Positions 22,565 to 33,129 of a stretch of DNA of 64,000 nucleotides are shown piece by piece. Under the pieces are notes generated by a model. The model saw nothing but the letters and a program-made list of their open reading frames with translations, ran no database searches and had not been told where the DNA came from. The DNA is from Timema cristinae (Eukaryota > Arthropoda > Insecta > Phasmatodea > Timematidae), in assembly GCA_039000515.1 (NCBI GenBank), contig JBCFYV010000012.1, positions 9,545,486 through 9,609,485 of the forward strand, read 5' to 3'. The translations under genes were made by a program, and so were the position numbers. Position 1 is the first letter of the stretch, and each line of letters opens with the position of its first letter.

Positions 22565-22790
22565 ACCCACGTGGGCACGTGACCTGATCGTTGAGCTCAT
22601 CTAACCTGGTTTGCCATCAGAAACCTTAGCTCAGTCTTTTTTTTTCTGCACTGCGTCATACTACCCGTTTGGGTTATACGACATTTAACTCAGTCACTGG
22701 GTGACATCTGTCTACTGAGTTAAGGGTTCCGTGATCGATTCCCAGCATGACCGATATATTTAAAATCGGTAAAATTGGAGCTTCCTCCTT
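22565..22790. mobile_element. SINE fragments: SINE2 head, SINE tail in reverse, SINE3-like head
   Basis: GGGCACGTGACCTGATCG with CTAACCTGGTTTGCC is a SINE2-like head. It is followed, in the opposite orientation, by a tail-only piece (CTGCACTGCGTCATACTACC, CGTTTGGGTTATACG). Next comes TCTACTGAGTTAAGGGTTCC with GATCGATTCCC, which matches the head of SINE3 at 46785-46870. This is a small pile-up of three fragments. Confidence 0.55.
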
Positions 22791-23620
22791 CTTACATACT
22801 TAATTAATTATTTTATTGCATTAGTAACTCGAAAGTTCACTGCCGCACTTATAAAAGTACGTCATATATCCCTATCTTACCCTAGTTCTATCCAGTCCTC
22901 CTCATTACACCAATATTTATTTCAGGTTCATTCTAATGCTATCCTATTATTTACATCTAGGTATCCTCAATGGTCTCTTCCCATTGGGTTTGCCAGTCAT
23001 TACCATGATCAAAGGTTCTAGAATCTCCCATTCACTCTGCATGTCCTGCTCACCATAATCTACGAGACTTGATTATCCTAACAATATCTTATGATGTGTA
23101 CAGAGTATGTAACTCATAATTATGTGACCTCCTCCTCTACCCAGAAGCCTCGTTACTTTTTGTACCAAATATCTTCAAAAGGATCTTGTTTTCGAATACC
23201 CCATTATTTTGTTTCGTCATTTAAGGTAAGAGACCACGTTTCACCCATGGAGAACAATCCTTCACAGTGATTAATTTAATTGATGGAGAACTTAGTATTG
23301 TGTTGTAATGAACCTGACTGAAAGAAATTACATGCATCACGAGTTTCATGAATTAGCCAGTTATCAACCTAACCTAACACCTAATCACTATTGTAAAGAT
23401 AAAGGGGGTTGTTCCCTGTAGTTTTATTATTTTATTATAATTATTTTAAAGCGTAAAGGGCTGTTTACAAAACACGTTTACCATGCTACCACGTTATGCA
23501 ATTTTTTTCCCTGTACCCTTTTGATCCATATTTCCGTGAGGTTTTTATCTGTGGTTTATCCCTCTTGTGCACTTTCGATTTTATAAAGTGCACGTTACAT
23601 GCCCGCCTTTCTTGACTGTA
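22791..23620. other. AT-rich stretch with one short CCTAACC tract
   Basis: No gene is seen. ATCAACCTAACCTAACACC at about 23365 is a small telomere-like tract of the type found inside the MITEs at 44870 and 54301. Confidence 0.5.
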
Positions 23621-23624
23621 TATT

Positions 23625-23765
23625 CTAAGGTCAGTTTTTCCTATCGGGTCCATTATTTATCCACGCAAATGGGGGTACATTTCCTGAATTTATACTTTGC
23701 TCATCCAAGGATAATTAGTGTAATTAAACACGTATAGCCCAGAAGGGTAGTAAGATGCTATGCCA
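23625..23765 (+). mobile_element. SINE2 3' portion
   Basis: Body words CACGCAAATGGGGGTACATT and TTAGTGTAATTAAAC, then the tail ATAGCCCAGAAGGGTAGTAA and GATGCTATGCC. The head is absent or unrecognisable. Confidence 0.65.
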
Positions 23766-24067
23766 AAACAAACTTGCAATTTTACTAAGTTTTCTGATTC
23801 CAACTTACTGCTGCGATTCCCCTAAACATCATATCTTATATTTTTAAGTGGGGTGGAAAGGGACGCGAGCTAAGGTTGGTAGTTTTGCCATTTTTAGATC
23901 AATTCGTTTTTGGGTAAAAAAAGTATTACTACAGTAGATAAGCTCAGTTAAATTTACTACATTTTATAATTTCATTAGTTATTAAATACTTGTTTTGGTC
24001 ATCCTGGAATTTGATGATTGAATTTTTATCTTTATTTAAAACTGTTATTATTAAATTCCCTTGACCT

Positions 24068-24600
24068 TTATATAAAAGCTGTTGATATTAATATATGCAG
24101 AAAATTAAAAAATATGTACTGAAGCAATATTTTATTAATTTTAACAAACAAAAATATTGTATATAATAACTGCAAAAATACTGTCCTTAGCTCACCCCCA
24201 ACTCCCCCTGTCCCTAAAGGTGAGAGTGTAGTGAACGCAAGTGAAGGCCTGTTTTTGGAAGTTTTTATAGCGATACATTTTTCGGCCAAAATAAGTAAAA
24301 TATTGCTCCAGAATAAACATATAATTTAAGATTCTTCACATTATATCAATAGTTGTTGTTGAATATCCATCATGAGTATAGCGGCATTAGATGACAAACT
24401 TTAAATGTAGAGAAAAAGTTGTCACTAAATTACAAGATACCCTTGACAGACATTCAAGAACTGTTGACTCTATATTTCTACTGGAGAAATATTTGATTTA
24501 TTTTGACAAAAAAAAAGTTTTGATAAAAGAAGTGTAAAAATACTGCCCTTAACTCGCGTTCCCTACCCTCTCCCCTTGAAGAACTGTTGCCAGGAAGACC
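24068..24600. repeat. Dispersed repeat, copy 1 (partner at 27130-27440)
   Basis: 24290-24515 aligns with 27138-27375: CCAGAATAAACAT, TTGAATATCC, GGCATTAGATGACAAAC, AGAGAAAAAGTTGTCA and ATTTGATTTATTTTGAC occur in both in the same order. The flank word AAATACTGCCCTTAACTCG appears on both sides here (24173 and 24537) and again in worn form at 27398 and at about 39380. It is non-coding and of unknown family. Confidence 0.6.
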
Positions 24601-25420
24601 AGCAAGACCAAACTTCCCATCTCATGAAAATACTTCCAACCTAAGATGGGAAACCTTCTAGAACCATTTCAGTCAGGACTCAAACCTCCATATCCTGTGC
24701 TCAGGGGTTGGCACATCCGGTGACATTTGTTTTGCTGCTTCCATAAAGGGGCGGTTAGAGGTTATCCTCTCCACATGAAAAGCCCCAACCAATCTTTCCT
24801 CTATCATCTCTGTTCATCTTGAGAGGAGGGGTGCGCAGGTCTCGCCTCGGGGCATCGGAACATCTGCCGCCACGAGATGTGCTCCATTATCCCGGAGTTG
24901 AAGCCGACACTTCATCTACAGTGACAATGAGCGATACAATTGGGAGGGCATTTTATTAGCAGTGGGGCTACCTGCATACTTATACTGATGGGCTACGAAT
25001 GAAGAGGGTATGGTTAAGAGGAAATGTACACACATTTGTGTAGAAGAGTAGGAAACAATTTTGAAAAAAAAAAAACTTGCTACAGCCAACCGGTGTTTTA
25101 ACACCAGTCTCCCCGTCATCAAAATACGCATCGGGGGGTTGATTCTCTTATGATACATATTAGTAACATTTGTATAGTCATTATATAAGTCATTTGTAAA
25201 AATTAAATCAAACACGTGGGCTTAACATTTCACTCGTTGATACATTTCATCTAAATTCCACCTGCCCAACATGTGTTGTTAACTGAAGATGATAAGATTA
25301 AGTTAAAATAATAATTTAAACTAAGTTACGAACGCTTGTAAGTTATCAAAGGATCTCGATGGTTTCAAAGACAAAAATTGGGGTCAAACCCTTTAAAAGG
25401 TTGGAATAACTGCTTTAGGC
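24601..25420. other. Unassigned, GC-richer part followed by a SINE2 remnant
   Basis: 24601-24900 contains less AT-rich sequence (GAGGGGTGCGCAGGTCTCGC, CTGCCGCCACGAGATGTGC) with no open frame that I recognise. 25005-25120 has minus-strand SINE2 words (TGTACACACATTTGTGT, CAGTCTCCCCGTCATC). The 99-codon minus-strand frame at 24916-25215 overlaps this and is not considered a gene. Confidence 0.4.
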
Positions 25421-25424
25421 CATT

Positions 25425-25560
25425 CGACCACTAAAGTTGGTCACCTGGTTCGCTGGTGGCACGGATGTCAGGGTTTGAAGCCCGGTTGAATGAACTGTAG
25501 TTTTATTTTCCTAGTAAATTTTCCACACTCTATGCACGAAAATGTTAATACATTTTCATT
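25425..25560 (+). mobile_element. SINE2 remnant
   Basis: GCCATTCGACCACTAAAGTTG, GTCACCTGGTTCGCTGGTGG, a B-box region GGGTTTGAAGCCCGG and TTTTCCACACTCTATGCACG are in SINE2 order. The tail is not recognisable. Confidence 0.55.
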
Positions 25561-25639
25561 CCTTGTGTTTCCCTTTCATAATTTTTGTATCCTTAATTAA
25601 ATACGTAATAAAATACAGCTCTTGCTTATATCTTATTTA

Positions 25640-27100
25640 TATTTGTGATTAGTACCTTCCTTTCATTGTATATTTGGCCCCATTTGACGTATTTAGCCGG
25701 GAAACAAACTAGTGACACTCAGGAGGCTGAGGTATCAAATATATGGGCAGTATACGGACCTTACCCTTTGTAAGAGTGGCACCACTGGTGGAATGTTAGA
25801 TGGACTTTTCGTGTACACTCACAAAAAACATCACATGCAAGCATTCGAGCGGCAGAAATCTGTGCCCGTCACTTGCCACCTGCCGGCCCTTCCCTCCATG
25901 CCCCCCTACCTAACTCGTCCCATCAACCTTCACCTCCTTGAATGTCTGCTCGCCTGGTCCACACCTGCCTCAACACATCTCTCCTGCGTCCTCGTGCCTG
26001 AGTGCTTTGATAGGTTTGTGCCCTCTCTCTCTCTATCCTACATAAACTTAAATTATCTTAACTTGGGATAAAATTACAAGATAAAGTTCACATTTTGGAA
26101 AATGAACCAACATTTACTTAGAATAAGGCAGGAAATTCGTATAGTGGGGGTTCAAAAAGCAGTCATCACGTTAAAAGACAGAGCCGATATGGCTCAAACC
26201 TATGTATTAATATAAATATATATATATATATATATATAATATATATATCCAGGCTATTAACTTATTTACACCGTTAGACAAGGGATACTTAAGACATTTT
26301 ATAGGTAATTAAAAGACAATACCCTTATCTTAGTAGAGTGATAGTAGGAAACCAAAAAGGAAATAAACAAACACTTCAGTAATATAATATATATATCCTA
26401 CGGAATTTAAATACCTACCCTCTACGTCATTGGCAGGCAAGACTAAAAGAGACTTGCATCCTAGTCCTTGCGTCCATCTTTGAGGATATGTACTAATTAT
26501 AGATTTGTTAATGATTATCTCTTATATATATTCCATTATTATACTTTCATATACTTGTTAAACATGTTTTTCCAAGCAGATAGGCACTACTTAAGTAAAT
26601 ATTGGTCTCAACTCATTACAACAGGCGGTTTTATCTTCACTTATTTCGAGTCACCAATTTATTCGTAAACGAAATCAAGAAGAGTGGTTACGACATGAAG
26701 CAGAACAAAATATAAGTACAGGGACCAGGCTGTAAAATGTTTCTTAAGTAGCGAAAATTACTATCATCATTCATTTCTATTTACCACCGGAAATATTCAG
26801 TCTTGCTCTCTAGCGATATAGCTTGAACATATTTACACGCGTTCAATTATTTTTAAGTACTTATTTTAAATTTAAATAACGTTTATTATTGTTTAAAAGA
26901 TGCATTTATTAAAATATAATCATGTGTATAAATTCTATAATATATTTATTTTTTGTTACTTAAATTATATGAAGGAAGAAGTTTTTGAAATGAAAATAAT
27001 TTTCATACCAACTTTATTTATTGTTTTATTATTTAATTCAACCTCTAAAAGCATTAAATTTCATATTCTTACTGCACATAACTTAAGGTGCTGGTGTAGA
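25640..27100. other. AT-rich stretch with a GC-richer island and a TA microsatellite
   Basis: 25700-26040 is C-rich relative to its surroundings and holds an open frame of 119 codons (25712-26071) with no domain, signal peptide or recognisable homology; its C-terminal half follows C-rich composition. 26213-26250 is (TA)n. The 60-70-codon frames at 26468-26668 and 26900-27109 are AT-rich and probably random. Confidence 0.4.
26213..26250. repeat. (TA)n microsatellite
   Basis: An almost pure TA run, slightly interrupted, followed by ATATATAT again near 26386. Confidence 0.9.
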
Positions 27101-27129
27101 GAGAGATAAGTTTTTTTATAACTAAACAT

Positions 27130-27440
27130 TATTTTGACCGAAATAAATAATATATTGATCCAGAAGAAACATAAAGTTTATTTTTCTTAATATGTCAACC
27201 TCAACAGTTCTTGAATATCTGCATTTATGAGAATGAAAAGCATGTCGGCACTAGATGAGAAACTTTTTAAATTAAGAGAAAAAGTTGTCATCAAATTCAA
27301 GGTCACCATGTGAAATAAAGTTAAACTCAATGTTTTTACTGAGAACTATTTGATTTATTTTGACCAACAAAATATTTGGATATAAAAACTGCAAACATAC
27401 TGTTCTTAACTTGTATTCCCCACACTCCCACCTTAACATA
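27130..27440. repeat. Dispersed repeat, copy 2 (partner at 24068-24600)
   Basis: It shares CCAGAAGAAACATAAAG, TTGAATATCTGCAT, GGCACTAGATGAGAAAC, AGAGAAAAAGTTGTCATC and TATTTGATTTATTTTGACC with copy 1, in the same orientation. The two have diverged by roughly a fifth to a quarter of positions, so the family is old. Confidence 0.6.
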
Positions 27441-27622
27441 GACTACATACTTACTTTTCGTTATGTGAACTGTTTGAATCAACTTATTATTTCAGCACAC
27501 GACATATAAAATAACTACCGTTAGCTGATCAGACCTCACCATATAAGGATAAACCCTCTTTTCATTATTGATAACTGTTAATTTTTCCAGTCGCTCCGGG
27601 AAATGAACATAGGACTCTTCCT

Positions 27623-27877
27623 TCACGCTCCTGACTGACCTAAGGCCTCTTTTATGCCCTTGGCAGTGGCGGATCCGCTAGCACCAATTATAACATGCGT
27701 TTTTTCAAACGCTACCACTGTAAGCGAAGTAGCTGGGCGCGCAGTGATACCAAGCCAAGCCCAAACCCTCAGTTCCGAGTTCCAGATACTTGGTCTTTCT
27801 CTAACCTCCTCGATGAAACGTTCAGTGTTGAATTCTTCCATATTCAAACACAACACAACCTCACACGTAAATGGCAA
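27623..27877 (-). pseudogene. Start of a MADF-domain ORF (Harbinger accessory protein), truncated
   Basis: The minus-strand frame of 84 codons has a second start at 27841 (MEEFNTERFIEEV). From there the sequence EVRERPSIWNSEL matches the opening of the MADF DNA-binding domain, whose first helix typically reads I..V..RP.LW. After about 22 residues the similarity stops and the frame runs on into the transposon end, leaving its right terminus at 27641. PIF/Harbinger transposons commonly carry a Myb/SANT or MADF protein beside the transposase. This is therefore the 5' piece of such a gene in an internally deleted element, not a host gene. The first 12 residues may be 5' leader. Confidence 0.65.
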
Positions 27878-28115
27878 CCAGTAAACTGACGGGAGGGCAC
27901 CACTGAAGTTGGTGCAGTTCAGTTGCTATGTGAGCTGACGGCACACCACGACTGCTTGTATAAAAGGTTGCAAACTACCAGCGGCTGGAATTACAGAACG
28001 CGGCGGAAGGCTTACCGCTACCGCATGTATAAATCGACTCATTTAACTCAATTCACTTAAACAACGCGGCGGCCCAACAACCACGACCTCAACCACGTGC
28101 ATAAAAGAGCCCTAA
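27641..28115 (-). mobile_element. PIF/Harbinger non-autonomous element with TAA target duplication
   Basis: TAA flanks both ends. The ends are GGCCTCTTTTATGC on the left and, reverse complemented, GGGCTCTTTTATGC on the right, a 14-bp inverted repeat with one mismatch. The 3-bp TAA duplication is the hallmark of PIF/Harbinger. On the minus strand the element begins with about 270 bp of leader containing two GCCGCCGCGTT words and two TTTATACA words, then the first part of a MADF ORF, then jumps to the other end. The transposase and the rest are deleted. Confidence 0.82.
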
Positions 28116-28117
28116 TA

Positions 28118-28502
28118 GGGCCCCTACACGATCGGTCAGACTGTCAGTACGCATAAGTATTTACCACGAGACCCTACACGGTCAGATCTGTATTATTATT
28201 TTATCAGTCTCAGCTCTTACATGCACCGTGCAACTACATGGATGATAATAAAACGGCGTGGGCAGTCTATGTTTGCTGCTGAGACTGAAGGAAATGCTGA
28301 CAGTGCACGCACACGTTCAGTCTTACTTCAGTATTAATGTTCAGTCCCTCTCACCACTTGCAAGACTGGTGGACTGACACTGATGTGATCAGAAAGTTCG
28401 GACCACATCAGTATTTTAGTCAATCAGTCCCTCGTACTGCCCCTACATGATCAGTCAGACTGTCAGTATATTAATACTGACAGTCTGATCGTGAAGGGGC
28501 CC
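28118..28502. mobile_element. MITE with GGGCCCCTACACGATC ends, one end doubled
   Basis: The left end GGGCCCCTACACGATC with CAGACTGTCAGTA pairs with the right end, which reverse complemented is GGGCCCCTTCACGATC with AGACTGTCAGTA. TA lies directly outside both. The last 64 bp (28439-28502) are themselves a near-perfect palindrome: a second inward-facing terminus, GCCCCTACATGATCAGTC, abuts the true right end. The interior has many ACTGACAGT/TCAGTC words. It begins two bases after the target duplication of the Harbinger element. Superfamily is unassigned. Confidence 0.75.
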
Positions 28503-28619
28503 TATAGAGACTATCCGACCTGATGGCATAAGCTTATGGTAAATTTTAAACCACTGAGTTAGTATTCACTTGAAGAGAGAATGCGAATCATAACTTGTAA
28601 TCGGTATCTCTTACTGGCA

Positions 28620-28800
28620 CGATTACTAAGGCATTGTTTCTAAGCGTTGCCAACCATCTTAGAGAAACTTCGAGGGATCGAATCTCGTTGGCATCAAACA
28701 TTTTTACTCATTACGTGATGGGGAGGTGTGATTCCTAGCTTATTAAAACTCTCGTCCAGACACTAATATACCACATATTGAATTTAAATAATTAAACATG
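28620..28800 (+). mobile_element. Possible SINE2 remnant
   Basis: TCTAAGCGTTGCCAACC, AGGGATCGAATCTCG (B-box like) and ACTAATATACCACATATTG weakly follow the SINE2 order. The evidence is thin. Confidence 0.3.
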
Positions 28801-29059
28801 TTTGAAAAACACTGAGTTCTAAGTTTATATACCACACTGCCACGATATTTTTACCACCAGTCGCCCTAGTCACCCAGGCTTGCAGTCGGTCCTCTCACCC
28901 AAACTCAAGTAGTCCTCACGAATAAAAATAAACGTGAGTTAGAACGTTGTTTCAATCAGTTGGCAATATAATTACTCTCCATTGGGGTAAAGGGGTAGGA
29001 AGGAGTACCTCGTATCCGTGTCAAGTTTCTTAGAGAGCTCACAAACAGGCTCTCAACAA

Positions 29060-29250
29060 CTACATACCAGTTTGCATTGGAAGGGTCTTTTATAAAATAC
29101 AAACATGATTTTTTATATCAACATTGATGACATTTTGATGTGTTATTAACGTTATTTTATAGTTATTGATAACATTGATCAAAATTGACAACTGAAGATA
29201 ATAGTACTTGACTTATGAACTTGCGTTAAAATTTATTTGTAGCTTTTCTA
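29060..29250 (+). mobile_element. MITE-like repeat (ATTGGTATTGATA family)
   Basis: AGTTATTGATAACATTGATC, AAAATTGACAACTGAAGA and TACTTGACTTATGAAC correspond in order to the copy at 43853-43936. Confidence 0.5.
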
Positions 29251-29744
29251 GTCTTAAGATAAGGCCCTTTTTATAATAATTGGACTATCAACTTCCTGTT
29301 GGATCCAGCCCATGCCTGGTAAAGACGGGGCCATGCACAAGTGGCCATTCCACTCGAAGACAACCGTTCATCAATTAAGGGGCTGCCTATTTGAAGGGAA
29401 ATAACCTTACAATGCGGTATTTCTTCTAGCAGTTCTAAAACATTAAAACCGCTTAAACATTCCTCAACTATCTTATACATTTTCTCTGGTGATAATGTTC
29501 AAATATGAATTTATTGGTTTGAGGAAGGCTGGATCTATGTTTCTATCCGTTAAATTTGATCTCAGAACAGCGAAATTTCAAGCAAAAATTCTTTGAAAAC
29601 CATCCTTCTAGATTATGATATATTTTTTAACCTTTTCATATATTAAATTAACTATAATATGGAGTAGCCTAATGTTGATAGCTACCTTTCCCATCCATTT
29701 GGGTGTGAATCATAATTTTAAATAACAAACAACCTTTTATTTTT

Positions 29745-29975
29745 GCACCGCTTCTTACTACTCGTGTACGCCTGTGCACTAATTACACTAATGTGCTAGG
29801 GATGTAGAAGGTTTAATTGAAAAGAAGTGTACCCGGATTTGCGTGGAGGGAGAGTGGAGAACCATTTAGGGAAAACCACAGTCAGTACAGCCGTCCGGGA
29901 TCGAGCCCTGATATTCCCGTCATCGGCAGTCTAGTATTGTGAGAGTGACGCCTTAGGCCATGTGGCCACCGAAGT
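29745..29975 (-). mobile_element. SINE2, nearly complete, class II tRNA-like head
   Basis: On the minus strand: CACTTCGGTGGCCACATGG, CCTAAGGCGTCACTCTC, then the B-box region GGGCTCGATCCCGG, AAATGGTTCTCCACTCTCCC, CACGCAAATCCGGGTACAC and a degraded tail (TACACGAGTAGTAAGAAG). The GTGGTCTAAGGCG-type A-box segment and the long A-to-B distance resemble class II tRNAs (Leu/Ser). The 61-codon open frame inside is not a gene. Confidence 0.78.
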
Positions 29976-30009
29976 GGGTCACTTCTTTTAAATAAACGTG
30001 GGGTTTTTG

Positions 30010-30215
30010 GTCGTATGTACACGCGTACTAGCGTCTGGTATACCCCAATTTTCTTACGAATTGACACATTTGATCGTTAGAAAAGCTGTGAGCTACAGCT
30101 GTCACTTTTCATGGATGATAACAATACCGATGAAATAATATTACAACTAAAACATATTTTTATCAATATTGGACGCAAAAGAATATTTTATCTTTTCTAA
30201 AGGTTTTTTGCTAGG
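30010..30215 (-). mobile_element. MITE-like repeat (GCTGTCAC family)
   Basis: CCCCAATTTTCTTACGAATTG, GCTGTCACTTTTCATGG and TATTTTATCTTTTCTAAAGG match, in order, parts of 42195-42220 and 9536-9660. Confidence 0.45.
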
Positions 30216-32130
30216 AGAATACTTACTATACTTTGATATCTATTTAATCTCCGTGTATTTGTAAATAAATAAAAGATTGATATCGCCTTTGAATGTTTAT
30301 TTTGTATGAAAGCAATGTAAAATCGATACAAACGCACAACAGAAGAACACACACAAAGCGAACAAAATTAGTTCCTCCCTAATTGGCTTCCCTTTTTATT
30401 TAGGGGTGAATGAATATACTAACTGAAATAAATGTGCCAAAACACACGTTTTTTTTATAGAACTCTTGATTATTTATCTTTGTATTTACATTAATCATTA
30501 TCGTCTTTATCTAAAGACGCAAGTTATTACTTTTGTTTCGGTAAATTTATCTTTTGATATTTTTAATTGGGCTTTTGAATAGCATTTAAATTGTATTTTT
30601 ATTTTATATTTTTGTCCTTCTGATTTGAAAATCTTATTTACTAGTTAAAGGTGAATTGATTTAATATGGAGCTATGTTATTTTCAATAAAATAGATCAAT
30701 TTTGACTAGATAGATCAATAATATGATAGGCTATGTAAGCTTTTGCAAGCAATCATTTTGGTGTTTTTATATTAGTGTTAATCTCTTTTGCATTAAGATT
30801 TTTATCAAATATTCTGATGTAAAATTAAAATTTAAATATTAACTCCAAGCAATTACTTTTTAATGTTTTTCTACAATCAATTTTTAATACTGTATTTACT
30901 CTATTGACTTGGTAGTTCCTGGATAAGAACACCTTCAATAATTAATTTAAAATAAAATAAATGGCTTATATTTAACCTAAGTACTCGTAAAATAACCAAA
31001 CTAAAACTACTCACGATGTATCAAAAACCTACTGGATATGGAACTCAATTTTCTTCTTCAAAATAAATAAATAAAAAAATCATAATAATATGGACTGTAA
31101 CTCCAACTACATCATTAGAAATATCGTTCAAACTTATTTTTACGTAACTTTTAAAATTCTAGGGATTCACTTTATTTTCGTGGGTGTACATTCTTTTGAA
31201 AGACTTTACTTTCAAAATTTAGCGAACGAAATTACCCAGCGGCCCAAAGCAATACAAGTTTTCCAATCTCACTTATGCAAGTTTTTGTATAAGATGTAAC
31301 GTTAGAAAACTAATTACAACTTGGGGATGTGCTCTAAAAAGTGTGGGAACTTGAGACGCACTTTTCCTCGCATGGTGAATAAAACCAGCCCATACATCAG
31401 ATCGAACAAGATAATATACAACCCACGCCGTTGTCTCAACTGCATATGTAAAAGGGGATGTACCTAATAAATATTTATAAAATGCACTTAAAGTGGAACG
31501 AGATTCTCCGAATTTCCTGTTCACGGAAATACAGCTCATTTAGACTCCCTCCCTCACGCTTGTATCATTATAATACTCAAATCAGGATATTCAAATCAAA
31601 TTCTAGAAGGGGGGGGGGAGGAGGTGAGGTCGTATCATGTCGTACATTGAACTTGTCAGCTTATTCAGATGAGCTTGGTTGGAATTATTTTTAAGACAGA
31701 ATTAACTATTGTGTTGAGGTGCAATAAAGCCCTGGTAGAATCAGACGAACGGATGTATTAGGGCTGATGCAAAGGTTTCATGCGCCCTAGGTGAGTGTTA
31801 AAATTTGCACCTCAGTTGTATTCTCTATCAAGTGATTCTGTGACAAAATTACCCTGAATGTCATAAAACCATAAACGCGATTATGATGTATTATATAAGA
31901 TATTTGATGTTATACACTTATTTAAAAATAAAATAGTTATGGGCTTATTTTATTTAAATATGTATTTTCTTAAATTTATATTTTCAAAAACTATTTTTTT
32001 AAATATGCCCCTAGGATTTTTGTACCTTAGGTGAACACCAAGGTTTTTCTAAGCCCTATTTAACTGCTCCGACTCTGATGTGAAAGTTTGGGAGTTGTTC
32101 CCCGGCTGGATGCACCAAGGATTCAGCCTC
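30216..32130. other. AT-rich stretch without a recognised gene
   Basis: Several short open frames (60-90 codons at 31090-31694) have no recognisable domain and no shared orientation. A G run with GAGGTGAGGTCG occurs at 31610. I see no SINE, inverted repeat or RNA gene. Confidence 0.45.
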
Positions 32131-32148
32131 CCTAATTACCCGTTTGCG

Positions 32149-32445
32149 GTGACCTGGTGGTCTAGGGGTAAGGTGTCGGACTTCTGAGCTGGGGTCCGGA
32201 GTTCAATCCTAGGTCCCGACACAGATTTATCTTATTGCCAAACCCTTCCTTCACCTCTGACAAGACGTGTATTGATCAAAACTTGTGAATGTGGAGAATG
32301 TCAGACCTCCACCGTGGTTCGGATTCCACGTTAAACTGTAGGTCCTCCATTTCATCTTACAATCACCCTACCATTACACATAGCGTAAGTGCGTTTAACC
32401 CGAACGGGTAGTAAGACACGGTGCTAATAATAATAATAATAATGA
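32149..32445 (+). mobile_element. SINE1, full-length, with 16-bp target-site duplication
   Basis: Flanked by TAATTACCCGTTTGCG (32133-32148) and TAATTACTCGTTTGCG (32446-32461), one mismatch. Head GTGACCTGGTGGTCTAGGGG (A box TGGTCTAGGGG), AAGGTGTCGGACTTCTGAGC, B box GAGTTCAATCC, body AACCCTTCCTTCACCTCTGA and CACCGTGGTTCGGATTCC, tail TAACCCGAACGGGTAGTAAG and TAA repeats. The AAGGTGTCGGACTTCT stretch is almost identical to tRNA-Arg(UCU). Confidence 0.95.
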
Positions 32446-32904
32446 TAATTACTCGTTTGCGATTGTTTTCTCGTCTTCTTTTTATTTAACACTATTGAAA
32501 TTTCCTAAAATTTTACTCACATCGTCTTGTTTTCTGAAACTAGATAGCGAACCCATCTCACGACCCAGGAATTTAAATACAAGACTACAGTAAAACAGTT
32601 TTCTGCAGTATTCATTTGACATCACTGAAATTATGATCAGATCGATAGTTATTTTAAACTTTAAAATTATACTTATTCGATTTTGATTTACTTTCTATGA
32701 TATGCTAAAATGGTTTCACTATTCACAATTCCACTTGTGCTTAAAGTAAAGGCCTAATACAGAAAACATCACCAGGATGGTTCGAGCTGTATTAACTAAC
32801 TAAATTTCAATTTTTAATTGCAAGGCCCTTTAAGACAATACAAACATATTTTATTTGCGGGCAGTAATGATAGCATTTCACTATATTACAAGTGATACCT
32901 GCTT

Positions 32905-33115
32905 CGGTGTCCGAATTGTCTAAGACGTCATTCTCGCAATAGCCTAGACTGTTGATGACAGGGAGATCGCCTTATAGTTCCAGTTGGGTGTATTTTCCTA
33001 AATGTTTTCCACTCTCCCTCTACGTTGGTGTGAGTACGTTCTAAATTCCACCTTCCTCGTCCCTAAAGCATTACATTCCTGACCTTAATTTACTTGGATG
33101 ACAGCTCAAACAGTT
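32905..33115 (+). mobile_element. SINE2 remnant
   Basis: Head GCTTCGGTGTCCGAATTGTC, TAAGACGTCATTCTCGCAAT, CTGTTGATGACAGGGAGATC, a broken B box, TTTTCCTAAATGTTTTCCAC and CTCCCTCTACG. The tail is lost. Confidence 0.68.
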
Positions 33116-33129
33116 ACTAGAAATAATCC

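Noticed and set aside
22680..22750. tRNA gene
   Set aside because: TCTACTGAGTTAAGGG and GATCGATTCCC look like anticodon and T arm, but the order and flanks match the SINE3 head.
25712..26071. 119-codon open frame
   Set aside because: No domain, signal or repeat is recognised and the composition follows a local C-rich stretch. It was kept only as part of an unassigned region.
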